12,729 nucleotides of DNA from Candidatus Desantisiibacteriota bacterium (lineage in GTDB: Bacteria; UBA9089; CG2-30-40-21), in assembly GCA_016208205.1 (NCBI GenBank), contig JACQYP010000057.1, positions 1-12,729 of the forward strand, read 5' to 3'. Position 1 is the first letter of the stretch; each line of letters begins with the position of its first letter. The position numbers were made by a program, and so were the translations under genes. Below the pieces are notes generated by a model that did no database searches, was not told where the DNA came from, and saw only the letters and a program-made list of their open reading frames with translations. Shown piece by piece: positions 1 through 5,872 of this stretch.

Positions 1-1
1 C

Positions 2-1027
2 GCTTGTCGGGTAAAACTGGATGCCCATGAGAATCCATATTCGTTGCCGGGATTCTTGCAGGAAAAGATAGAGCAAGCATGTTCTCATCTTGCGTTTAAT
101 CGTTATCCTGACCAGTATGCCCATGTTTTGCGAAAGAATCTGAGTATCAAGCTTTCTATCTTACCAGAGATGATTATGATGGGTAACGGCTCGGATGAGC
201 TTATCCTGTATCTGCTTTTATGCTTTGGACCAAAAAGAATTATCTTTCCATTGCCTACCTTTTCCATGTATGATATTCTGGCAAGGGCTACCCTTTCTAC
301 TCCAATAGGTATTCCACTGGATAATGACTTTGAGATTGATGAAGAAAAAATTATTGATGAGGCAAAAGGGGGAGAAAAATCTGCCATTATCTTCCTGAGC
401 TATCCCAATAACCCTACAGGGAACTGTTTTAGCAGGAAAAAAATTGAAAGGATAATCAGCCGGACAGATGCCTTAGTAGTGTTGGATGAGGCTTATTATG
501 AGTTTTCGCAAGAGACATTCCTGCCCCTTGTTCATGAATGTGAAAGGATTGTGGTCTTGCGTACATTTTCCAAGGCTTTTGGATTGGCAGGGTTGCGTGT
601 TGGGTATATGATTGCTCAACCTCAAGTGATAAATGAGGTAAGGAAGGTAAAGCTTCCTTATAATCTGAATGCTTTTTCTCAAGTGGCAGCAAATATATCT
701 ATAGAAAATGCCCCTCTGTTCCTGCCAATCGTTCAAGGGATCATGGATGAACAAAAAAGAGTAGCTGATGCCCTGAGTACAATCTGCGGAATCAAGGTGT
801 ACCCATCAAAAGCAAACTTCATCCTCTTTAAGGTTGAGGATATTTGTGCTAAGGATGTTTTTAATTTGCTGATAAATGAAGGGATACTGATACGGTATCT
901 TGGGGATGTTCCCGGCTTGAATAATTGCTTGCGGGTTACGGTTGGAAGACCGGAGGAAAATAATGAATTTTTAGGGGCAATGAAACGGATAAAAGAGTTA
1001 GTCACAGAGAGCACAGAGAAGAATTAA
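2..1027 (+). CDS. hisC: Histidinol-phosphate aminotransferase, 5'-truncated by the window edge
   Basis: PLP-dependent aminotransferase (fold type I) that converts imidazole-acetol phosphate and glutamate to histidinol phosphate in histidine biosynthesis; cytosolic. The first ATG/TTG-type start in the frame is at 44, but the frame is open back to base 2 and reads KLDAHENPYSLP, the conserved N-terminal HisC motif (usually KLDANENPY). The real start is therefore left of the window, probably by some 20-30 codons. Other family motifs are GNGSDE, YPNNPTGN, the VVLDEAYYEF strand with the PLP-contacting Asp and Tyr, and TFSKAFGLAGLRVGY, in which the Schiff-base lysine is codon 572-574. Near the end LRVTVGRPEEN holds the substrate-carboxylate arginine. 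The last residues (VTESTEKN) are encoded by a CACAGAG-type repeat and probably are not ancestral. hisB starts one base after the stop, so the two are co-transcribed. The identification is firm; related aminotransferases are less likely given the his neighbours. Confidence 0.95.
   Translation, partial: ACRVKLDAHENPYSLPGFLQEKIEQACSHLAFNRYPDQYAHVLRKNLSIKLSILPEMIMMGNGSDELILYLLLCFGPKRIIFPLPTFSMYDILARATLSTPIGIPLDNDFEIDEEKIIDEAKGGEKSAIIFLSYPNNPTGNCFSRKKIERIISRTDALVVLDEAYYEFSQETFLPLVHECERIVVLRTFSKAFGLAGLRVGYMIAQPQVINEVRKVKLPYNLNAFSQVAANISIENAPLFLPIVQGIMDEQKRVADALSTICGIKVYPSKANFILFKVEDICAKDVFNLLINEGILIRYLGDVPGLNNCLRVTVGRPEENNEFLGAMKRIKELVTESTEKN
1003..1020. repeat. CACAGAG tandem motif inside the hisC 3' end
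   Basis: Two direct copies of CACAGAGA/CACAGAGAA lie in the last codons of hisC. Similar GCACAGAG or CGCAGAG strings recur after the small membrane gene (about 4271) and in the intergenic element at 5440-5511. They are probably one loose family of dispersed repeats that has reached into the coding end of hisC. Confidence 0.4.
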
Positions 1028-1028
1028 G

Positions 1029-1640
1029 ATGATAAACAGACAGAGCGAGATAAAACGAAAAACAAAAGAGACAGATATCCATCTATGGATAGACCTTGAT
1101 GGCAGCGGGGATTCCAAAATAGATACCGGGATTGGTTTCATGGATCACATGCTGGAGTTATTCAGCCATCATGGTTTTTTCAATCTCAAGGTTGAGGCTA
1201 AAGGGGATATCCATGTTGATTACCATCATACAGTAGAGGATATAGGGATATGCCTTGGCGAAGCCGTAACAAAGGCATTGGGTGAAAAAAAAGGGATCCG
1301 GCGATATGGGGATGTGTCTCTGCCCATGGATGAGGCATTGGCTTCTGTAGCATTGGATATAAGCGGTAGAGGAATACTGGTTTTTAATGTTGAGTTTCCA
1401 GCTTTAACTACAGGGCTTGATTGGGATGAGGTTAAACGCTTTGATACTGAGCTGATAAAAGAATTTTTCAGGGCATTCAGTCAGCATAGCGGCATAACCC
1501 TTCATATTAATCTTGCCTATGGCGAGAATGGCCATCATATTATTGAGGCTATCTTTAAGGCATTTGCCCGGGCACTTTGTCTGGCAGTTGAGGTTGATAA
1601 AAGAATAGAAGGGGTGCTGTCTACTAAGGGGATGATTTAA
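1029..1640 (+). CDS. hisB: Imidazoleglycerol-phosphate dehydratase
   Basis: Manganese enzyme that dehydrates imidazole-glycerol phosphate to imidazole-acetol phosphate, the substrate of HisC. The 203-residue protein has the usual length of the monofunctional bacterial enzyme, without the phosphatase domain of the enterobacterial fusion. It shows both metal-binding half-sites of the duplicated fold: GIGFMDHML with His40 and SHHG (47-48), DYHHTVED (His66-His67, Glu70), and later GENGHHIIEAIFKAFARAL (His169-His170, Glu173). RRYGD lies at 91-95. The ATG follows the hisC stop by one base, so translational coupling is likely; the hisC end itself supplies only a weak purine-rich ribosome site. All key residues are present, so it should be active. 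Confidence 0.97.
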   Translation: MINRQSEIKRKTKETDIHLWIDLDGSGDSKIDTGIGFMDHMLELFSHHGFFNLKVEAKGDIHVDYHHTVEDIGICLGEAVTKALGEKKGIRRYGDVSLPMDEALASVALDISGRGILVFNVEFPALTTGLDWDEVKRFDTELIKEFFRAFSQHSGITLHINLAYGENGHHIIEAIFKAFARALCLAVEVDKRIEGVLSTKGMI

Positions 1641-1650
1641 GAGGTTATCA

Positions 1651-1726
1651 GTAATCAGGTAATCAGGTAATCGGTACTCCTATCCCCCGCTGGCGGGGAC
1701 AGATTACCGATGACCGATTATCGATA
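1651..1726. repeat. Intergenic inverted-repeat element between hisB and hisA
   Basis: The 121-bp hisB-hisA spacer starts with three direct 8-bp units (GTAATCAG, GTAATCAG, GTAATCGG at 1651-1674). It then has a G+C-rich hairpin, CCCCGC-TG-GCGGGG at 1685-1698, and then GATTACCGAT-type sequence (1702-1711 and further) that is the inverse of the first block. The whole can fold into a long stem with the GC hairpin at its tip. It lacks a T-run, so a terminator is unlikely. It looks like a small mobile or dispersed repeat placed inside the his operon. Confidence 0.6.
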
Positions 1727-1761
1727 GCCATTTTTAGTTTACAACCTGGGGGTGTATTCGT

Positions 1762-2586
1762 ATGTTAGTAATTCCAGCAATTGATCTAAAACAAGGGGTT
1801 GTTGTCCGTTTGACCCAAGGGGAGAAGGATACAGCTGTTGTATACTCTGATGATCCGGCAGAGGTGGCAAAACTCTGGGAATCAAAGGGGGCAGAGTTGA
1901 TTCATGTAGTTGATCTTGATGGAGCAATGGCAGGTCATCATCAGAATCTGGAGTCAGTTAAAAAAATAGTCAATGCAGTAAAGATTCCTGTTCAATTTGG
2001 TGGCGGGATAAGAAGTATTAAGACTATAGAAGAGGTGCTGGGGATAGGTGTGGCAAAGGTGATTATCGGAAGCAAAGCAGCTATTGATCCAAATCTGATT
2101 CGGGATGCAGTAGCTAAATTTAATGATAAGGTAATTGTTGGGATAGATGCTAAGGGTGGAAAGGTAGCGGTATGGGGCTGGCAGCAGATGACAGAGTATA
2201 CAGCACTTGACCTTGCCCAGGAAATGAAAAGGAGTGGGGTAACAAGAATCATCTACACAGATATCGCCAAAGATGGAATGTTAGAAGGACCAAACTTTGA
2301 TGCTGTACGGGACTTTACTCAGGCAATAAAGTTAGAGGTTATTGCTGCTGGAGGGGTAACGAGTATGGATGATATTAAAAAACTCCTGGCTTTTGGGAAA
2401 ATGGGCTTAAAGGGTGTAATCGTTGGAAAGGCAATCTATACCGGCAATATTGAACTGTCTGAAGCAATAAAAATGGTCAAAGAGGCTCAAGCACCGGAAC
2501 AGGTTCAGGAGACATTATCGCATCAAGATAGATTCAGACGGCCTTTTAAGCTGAAGAGTGAGGATGAGGTTGTAAAGTTTTACTAA
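1762..2586 (+). CDS. hisA: Phosphoribosylformimino-AICAR-phosphate (ProFAR) isomerase
   Basis: TIM-barrel isomerase that performs the Amadori rearrangement of ProFAR to PRFAR, the fourth step of histidine synthesis. The catalytic aspartates are Asp8 (PAIDLKQG) and Asp129 (VGIDAKGG). The phosphate-binding loops are FGGGIR (79-84) and AAGGVTS (195-201), and YTDIAKDG at 165-172 is the usual HisA signature. A GGGGGTG ribosome site (1748-1754) sits 7 nt before the ATG. The protein has 274 residues against about 240-250 in the family. The extra about 28 residues at the C-terminus (from about 246, APEQVQE to VVKFY) are charged, lie beyond the last barrel helix, and have no function I recognise. No hisH precedes it and no hisF follows. 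HisF and TrpC/PriA-type paralogues fit less well because of the DLKQG and TDIAKDG motifs. Confidence 0.95.
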   Translation: MLVIPAIDLKQGVVVRLTQGEKDTAVVYSDDPAEVAKLWESKGAELIHVVDLDGAMAGHHQNLESVKKIVNAVKIPVQFGGGIRSIKTIEEVLGIGVAKVIIGSKAAIDPNLIRDAVAKFNDKVIVGIDAKGGKVAVWGWQQMTEYTALDLAQEMKRSGVTRIIYTDIAKDGMLEGPNFDAVRDFTQAIKLEVIAAGGVTSMDDIKKLLAFGKMGLKGVIVGKAIYTGNIELSEAIKMVKEAQAPEQVQETLSHQDRFRRPFKLKSEDEVVKFY

Positions 2587-2598
2587 TTGCGAATTTCG

Positions 2599-2665
2599 AA
2601 TCTCGAATCTCGAATTGCGAATCTGTCTTTCTGGTTCTTCAATTCGCGATTCGCGATTCGAGATT
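2599..2665. repeat. Inverted repeat built from TCGAAT/TCGCGAAT units
   Basis: Two 24-bp arms (2599-2622 and 2642-2665) are reverse complements at 22 of 24 positions, around a 19-nt T/C-rich loop. Each arm is made of short direct units such as AATCTCG and AATTGCG, and another unit precedes the left arm at 2585-2598. It fills most of the 105-bp gap between hisA and the permease gene. It could act as a transcript-stabilising stem, but it has no U-run and looks more like a dispersed repeat. Confidence 0.65.
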
Positions 2666-2672
2666 AAATTAC

Positions 2673-2679
2673 AAGGAGG
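2673..2679 (+). promoter_or_regulatory. Ribosome binding site of the TSUP permease
   Basis: AAGGAGG is a perfect Shine-Dalgarno core, 12 nt before the ATG at 2692. It fixes that start even though the first about 19 residues precede the hydrophobic leader. Confidence 0.75.
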
Positions 2680-2691
2680 AAATTACTAAAA

Positions 2692-3690
2692 ATGTCTGAT
2701 CAAGGCAAAACAATTCATACTAAAATTCGCAATCCCAAATTTCGAGGGCTATGGTTACAGCTTGGTATAATTACCTTAAGCCTTGTGCTGCTCTGTCCAG
2801 TTGTTGCTATGGCAAATGAGACAGTAACTACAGCAACGACTGTTGCCCCATCAGCGTGGTGGATATGGCCGATCAGTTTATTTGTTGTAACCTTATGCAT
2901 GGGAATTGTTGCAGTTTTGGGCGGTATCGGCGGTGCAGTACTCTATGTACCTATTATCAGCGGATTTTTCCCTTTTCATCTGGATTTTGTTCGAGGGGCA
3001 GGGCTTTTAGTGGCACTTTCCGGTGCCCTGGCAGCAGGTCCTTCTTTATTAAGGTCTGATCTGGCAAACCTGAGATTGGCTATCCCTGTAGCCCTTATTG
3101 CTTCAACATCTGCCATATTTGGAGCAATGATTGGGCTTGCCGTGCCTACTAATGTTGTTCAAACACTTCTGGGGATAACTATCCTTGGAATTGTTGCTCT
3201 TCTGTTTATGGCAAAGAAATCAGAATTTCCTGATGTGCCTGAAGCTGACGCATTATCTTCATCCTTGCGGATATATGGTATCTACACTGAGGGAAGTACC
3301 GGTAAAGTCGTCAATTGGAAGATACACCGTACCCCCGCAGGACTTGCTGTATTTATTGTTATTGGTTTTATGGCCGGTATGTTTGGACTTGGTGCAGGCT
3401 GGGCAAATGTTCCGGTATTGAATCTGATAATGGGAGCACCACTGAAGATTGCTGTTGGTACCAGTAAATTTCTGCTTTCAATTACCGATACATCAGCCGC
3501 ATGGGTTTACTTTAATAAAGGTTGCACAATACCAATGATTGTAGTCCCATCCCTGATAGGTATCATGCTTGGTTCATTTATTGGTGTCCGAATCCTTAAG
3601 AAGGCAAAGCCAACCTTTATTCGTTGGATGGTAATAGGTCTGCTTACCTTTGCCGGACTCAAGGCATTACAAAAGGGATTGGGGATTTGA
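2692..3690 (+). CDS. TSUP (TauE/SafE) family membrane permease
   Basis: Integral inner-membrane protein of 332 residues. The TSUP family comprises transporters linked to export or uptake of sulfite, sulfoacetate, thiosulfate or other small sulfur or organic anions. After a basic N-terminus there is a hydrophobic leader (about 20-41) ending PVVAMANE, which resembles a cleavable signal peptide or a first helix. The two family half-repeats are visible: MGIVAVLGGIGGAVLYVPII (about 70-90) and GMFGLGAGWANVPVLN followed by GAPLKIAVGTSKF (about 229-260), each opening a block of four or so membrane helices. A hydrophilic loop at about 180-215 separates the halves. The next gene encodes another small membrane protein and may be its partner. 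Nothing in the sequence decides the substrate; no sulfur-metabolism gene is nearby. Confidence 0.85.
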   Translation: MSDQGKTIHTKIRNPKFRGLWLQLGIITLSLVLLCPVVAMANETVTTATTVAPSAWWIWPISLFVVTLCMGIVAVLGGIGGAVLYVPIISGFFPFHLDFVRGAGLLVALSGALAAGPSLLRSDLANLRLAIPVALIASTSAIFGAMIGLAVPTNVVQTLLGITILGIVALLFMAKKSEFPDVPEADALSSSLRIYGIYTEGSTGKVVNWKIHRTPAGLAVFIVIGFMAGMFGLGAGWANVPVLNLIMGAPLKIAVGTSKFLLSITDTSAAWVYFNKGCTIPMIVVPSLIGIMLGSFIGVRILKKAKPTFIRWMVIGLLTFAGLKALQKGLGI

Positions 3691-3697
3691 GGGGAAG

Positions 3698-3725
3698 AAT
3701 ACAGAATACAGAATACAGAATACAG
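3698..3725. repeat. Heptanucleotide tandem repeat (AATACAG x4)
   Basis: Four perfect copies of AATACAG occur directly after the permease stop. Such a 7-bp microsatellite is prone to slippage. It lies outside coding sequence, so no phase-variation effect on a protein is evident. It is one more repeat placed at a gene junction in this window. Confidence 0.85.
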
Positions 3726-3797
3726 ACAAGAGGGCTGTATACTCAGTGGGGTCATAAATAGTGATTTTGTTTCCTTGTCCAAAGCCTAAAATAAATA

Positions 3798-3815
3798 ACC
3801 ACGAAACACACGAAA
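3798..3815. repeat. ACCACGAAACACACGAAA repeat fragment
   Basis: An ACCACGAA-ACACACGAA string, related to the (A)CCACAAAG/GACACAAAG arms of the element at 5721-5836. It lies just upstream of the small membrane-protein gene and may mark an insertion that displaced that gene's original 5' end. Confidence 0.4.
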
Positions 3816-3890
3816 ATTAATAATCTTACAGAATCAATAGTAAATACTCATCATGAACAGGTTATCTATGCCAATATCCTTGAAAAGGGG

Positions 3891-4268
3891 ATGTTTTTTG
3901 GGCTTGGATGCTTGGTGATTACATTCGGGCTTTATGTTTTTGGGGTTATCCCGTCTGCTATTCCCTTAACAGAGGTTTCAAAATATTGGAGTCAGGATGC
4001 TCACAGCTATCTTGCAGCCATTAATCGTGATTTTTTACATCTTGAGCATCCTCCCATAGGTTGGACATGGATAACCCTTCTAAAAAAAGGTGATTTTCTC
4101 AACTTTCTCAGCATAGCCCTCCTTGCCGGTTTAACCATTTTTTGCTATCTTGCAATTATTCCAAGCCTGTTCAAAAAAAAGGATGTAATTTATGGTCTAA
4201 TGACCATAGTTGAAATTATGATTCTTGGACTTGCAGCCAGTGGGATATTGGCTGTGGGTGGACATTAG
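3891..4268 (+). CDS. Small three-helix membrane protein of unknown function, start uncertain
   Basis: A 125-residue hydrophobic protein with three predicted membrane helices (about 2-20, 70-91 and 100-122). A soluble loop of about 45 residues after the first helix contains KYWSQDAHSYL and GWTWITLLKKGDF. The end GLAASGILAVGGH is glycine-rich. I do not recognise a named family with certainty. The position directly after a TSUP permease suggests a partner or accessory subunit, as small membrane proteins often accompany TSUP genes. The start is doubtful: the ATG at 3891 has only an AAGGGG touching it and would begin inside the first helix. The same frame is open upstream to 3795 and reads like real protein (EQVIYANILEKG), yet has no ATG, GTG or TTG. 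Either a rare start such as ATA/ATT is used or the original 5' end was lost when a repeat inserted. Confidence 0.65.
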   Translation: MFFGLGCLVITFGLYVFGVIPSAIPLTEVSKYWSQDAHSYLAAINRDFLHLEHPPIGWTWITLLKKGDFLNFLSIALLAGLTIFCYLAIIPSLFKKKDVIYGLMTIVEIMILGLAASGILAVGGH

Positions 4269-4296
4269 AGGCACAGAGATTAAAGGAAAATAATGT

Positions 4297-4321
4297 ATGG
4301 TGTGTTCGGGGAACACATCAT
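4297..4321. repeat. GGTGTGTTC...GAACACA palindrome; possible terminator of the regulator gene
   Basis: An 11-bp stem (4297-4307 with 4311-4321, one G-U) around loop GGG, located 3 bp beyond the stop of the minus-strand regulator gene and between convergent genes. On the minus strand it is followed by a T-rich stretch (ATTATTTTCCTTT), so it could end transcription of the regulator. A close relative lies in that gene's 5' leader at 5295-5315, which points to a repeat family rather than a dedicated terminator. Confidence 0.5.
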
Positions 4322-4324
4322 ATA

Positions 4325-5272
4325 TTACACTATATGTGGTTTTATCCCTCGTCTATTAACAAAATAATTACTCCCTGGAAAAGATTTGGTATATTGTTTC
4401 ATCTCAGTGGCAATCTGGCTTATTTGAGCAAAATGGGTAATGTTTTTTGATTCAGTAGTCACAATACCAATGGAAATAGTCATCAAAGGGAATTTTTTTT
4501 CTATCCCTCCTCGATCATGGCCAAAGATATAACCCCTTTCCCTGTCTTCTTTAGAATACATCTCAGGGATGCTTGCTTCGAATCTCTTTATTATCTCTAA
4601 GCAAATAGTATCTACCCTTTCAGCAGAGGTAATTAAAACAAAGTCATCACCGCCAATATGCCCAATAAAATTATTGATAGTCTCTGACTGCTTTATTATA
4701 TTAATAAGGACATTAGCTGTAAGACGAATAACCTTATCCCCTTGCTCAAACCCATAGTTGTCATTAAATACCTTGAAATTATCCAGATCAATGTAGCAAA
4801 AGGCAAATGTATCTTTTGTTGCCAGGAGATTATTTACTTTTTCTCGAATAGAGTTGTTCCCAGGCAACATGGTCAATGGATTGGCATCAAGTCCAAGATA
4901 GGTGCGTTGAATAAGCGATCGTATCTTGGCTAATAGCCTTTCAGGTCTAATCGATTTAACCATATAATCATCTGCACCAAAATCCAATACCTGCATCTCA
5001 ACATCCATCGCATCCATTGCAGTAAGTATTATCACCGGAATATGCTGGAACACAATGTTCTGTCTTATCTTCTTGCAAATTTGATACCCATCCATACTTG
5101 GAAGCATTAGATCAAGGATAACCAAATGAGGAATTTTCTCACGCATAAGCCTAAAAGCTTGTTCCCCATTTTGGGCTGTGATGGTTTCATATCCTGCATT
5201 TTCTAATAAGTCACTCAAACTCATCAGGACATCCATTTCATCGTCTACAATAAGAATAAATTGTTTGTTCAT
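4325..5272 (-). CDS. Response regulator with receiver and GGDEF-like domains
   Basis: A 315-residue two-domain regulator. Residues about 4-123 form a receiver domain with acidic pair Asp10-Asp11, phospho-acceptor Asp54 (LVILDLMLP), Thr84 and Lys106. Residues about 130-300 form a GGDEF-type domain with IDLDNFKVFNDNYGFEQGD (161-179) and the signature loop GGDDF at 207-211. Such proteins normally make cyclic di-GMP when phosphorylated. Here the fourth signature residue is Asp rather than Glu, and the inhibitory RxxD site expected at about 198-201 reads TINN, so the domain may be weakly active or a binding or signalling relic without product inhibition. I chose ATG 5272 over the upstream in-frame ATG (5359) because MNKQFILIVDDE is a normal receiver start and the upstream 29 residues are cysteine-rich and encoded by the leader palindrome. 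A GAGG lies 12 nt upstream. No histidine kinase is in the window. Confidence 0.92.
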   Translation of the reverse strand: MNKQFILIVDDEMDVLMSLSDLLENAGYETITAQNGEQAFRLMREKIPHLVILDLMLPSMDGYQICKKIRQNIVFQHIPVIILTAMDAMDVEMQVLDFGADDYMVKSIRPERLLAKIRSLIQRTYLGLDANPLTMLPGNNSIREKVNNLLATKDTFAFCYIDLDNFKVFNDNYGFEQGDKVIRLTANVLINIIKQSETINNFIGHIGGDDFVLITSAERVDTICLEIIKRFEASIPEMYSKEDRERGYIFGHDRGGIEKKFPLMTISIGIVTTESKNITHFAQISQIATEMKQYTKSFPGSNYFVNRRGIKPHIV

Positions 5273-5294
5273 GTATTTTAATAGCCTCAAACAA

Positions 5295-5315
5295 GGTGTG
5301 TTCATGGAACGCACC
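5295..5315. repeat. GGTGTGTTC-ATG-GAACGCACC palindrome in the regulator's 5' leader
   Basis: A 9-bp stem (8 of 9 paired) with an ATG loop, in the untranslated leader of the minus-strand response regulator, 23-43 bp before its start codon. It matches the palindrome at 4297-4321, so the same element brackets the gene on both sides. In RNA it would form a hairpin between the promoter and the ribosome site. Confidence 0.6.
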
Positions 5316-5373
5316 CTGCATTTTACGCAAAAACTGCAACAATATACAACAAATGTCAATATATGTAACTATA

Positions 5374-5402
5374 AGTATAACATTATTTTTCCGGGATGTC
5401 AA
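5374..5402 (-). promoter_or_regulatory. Sigma70-type promoter of the response regulator
   Basis: Read on the minus strand: TTGACA (5402-5397), a 17-bp spacer, then TATACT (5379-5374) preceded by TG one base upstream (extended -10). Transcription would start near 5367, giving a leader of about 95 nt that contains the 5295-5315 hairpin. This is the best promoter for the regulator and close to consensus. Confidence 0.75.
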
Positions 5403-5439
5403 ATAAAAAAATTATCAATCTGTGCAAGTAAAAATTTAT

Positions 5440-5511
5440 CGCAGAGTACGCAGAGTTTGCAGAGGGGAAGTGGTTATTTTTATTTTCTCAGCGATCTCTG
5501 CGTGTTCTGCG
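5440..5511. repeat. CGCAGAG inverted-repeat element
   Basis: The left arm CGCAGAGTACGCAGAG (5440-5455) is matched by its inverse at 5496-5511 (14 of 16), with an additional GCAGAGG (5459-5465) inside. It lies between two divergent promoters (5374-5402 minus, 5558-5586 plus) and belongs to neither gene. It resembles a small non-autonomous dispersed repeat. Short open frames crossing it have no coding character. Confidence 0.65.
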
Positions 5512-5557
5512 GTGAACCAAAAAATCCATAATGAGAATTGCTGGGCTAAAATATTCC

Positions 5558-5586
5558 TTGACTTTTTGCAATAGACATGATATACT
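5558..5586 (+). promoter_or_regulatory. Strong sigma70-type promoter with extended -10
   Basis: TTGACT (5558-5563), a 17-bp spacer and TATACT (5581-5586), with TG at 5578-5579 forming an extended -10. The predicted start is near 5593. It drives the short RNA or leader that ends at the 5670-5717 terminator and, if that terminator is read through, the giant TPR gene. Confidence 0.75.
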
Positions 5587-5592
5587 GATTAA

Positions 5593-5717
5593 ACCATAAG
5601 GGAGGGAAACCTTAAGGCAGGATATTTTTGTGTACAATAATAGGCTCTACCCTCTAAATTTGTTTAATAAATGGACATTATTCCTTGATTGTGAGGATAA
5701 TGTCCATTTTTGTTTTT
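5593..5717 (+). ncRNA. Candidate leader RNA or small RNA of unknown class
   Basis: A stretch of about 125 nt lies between a near-consensus promoter and a strong intrinsic terminator, with no coding frame. It matches no riboswitch or RNA class I can recognise. A possible fold has TAAGG (5597-5601) paired with CCTTA (5610-5614), whose loop GAGGG (5602-5606) can pair with CCCTC (5650-5654) as an H-type pseudoknot. A second stem is TATTTTTG (5623-5630) with CAATAATA (5635-5642), 7 of 8 paired. That shape would suit a ligand-sensing attenuator for the TPR gene 155 bp downstream, but a stand-alone small RNA fits equally well. The fold is drawn by eye only. Confidence 0.35.
5670..5717 (+). terminator. 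Rho-independent terminator
   Basis: A perfect 12-bp stem, AATGGACATTAT (5670-5681) with ATAATGTCCATT (5697-5708), extendable by CCT/AGG across a one-base bulge, with an 8-nt loop. It is followed by TTTTTGTTTTT (5707-5717). It ends the transcript from the 5558 promoter about 155 bp before the TPR start codon, so it is either the end of a small RNA or an attenuator. Confidence 0.85.
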
Positions 5718-5720
5718 AAT

Positions 5721-5836
5721 AAAGATTAACCACAAAGGCACTATTGAACCCTCACCCTGTCCCTCTCCCATGAGGAGAGGGAGAAAGACACAAAGAAAAA
5801 AATCTTAGTGTATTCGTGTCTTTGTGGTTAATCTTT
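5721..5836. mobile_element. MITE-like element with 17-bp perfect terminal inverted repeats
   Basis: AAAGATTAACCACAAAG (5721-5737) is repeated exactly in inverse at 5820-5836. Inside are a 9-bp hairpin (5760-5768 with 5774-5782, loop CATGA) and a nested AAAGACAC/GTGTCTTT pair. There is no coding sequence. It lies between the terminator and the ribosome site of the TPR gene, so that gene's leader includes it. No clear target duplication is visible. It could be a non-autonomous transposon relic or a REP-type dispersed element. Confidence 0.6.
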
Positions 5837-5859
5837 CCCGTTTTTCACTTTATTTCTAT

Positions 5860-5864
5860 GGAGG
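5860..5864 (+). promoter_or_regulatory. Ribosome binding site that sets the TPR gene start
   Basis: GGAGG sits 8 nt before the ATG at 5873. It favours that start over the in-frame GTG at 5816, which lies inside the inverted-repeat element. The chosen start also yields a clean signal peptide. Confidence 0.85.
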
Positions 5865-5872
5865 TACTACTC

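Noticed and set aside
1685..1698. Terminator between hisB and hisA
   Set aside because: The GC-rich hairpin lacks a following T-run and hisA has no visible promoter, so read-through in an operon is more likely.
5273..5359. N-terminal extension of the response regulator from ATG 5359
   Set aside because: The extra residues are Cys-rich, cover the leader palindrome, and precede a normal receiver-domain start at 5272.
5331..5359. Second minus-strand promoter using TTGACA at 5359-5354
   Set aside because: The position 17 bp downstream reads CAGTTT, with no acceptable -10; the TTGACA at 5402-5397 has a proper partner.
5178..5531. Plus-strand open frame of 117 residues opposite the response-regulator start
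   Set aside because: It overlaps the well-supported minus-strand gene, its leader and a repeat element, has low-complexity composition and shows no ribosome site or domain.
5816..5872. Upstream GTG start for the TPR protein
   Set aside because: It lies inside the inverted-repeat element. ATG 5873 has GGAGG at ideal spacing and begins a proper signal peptide.
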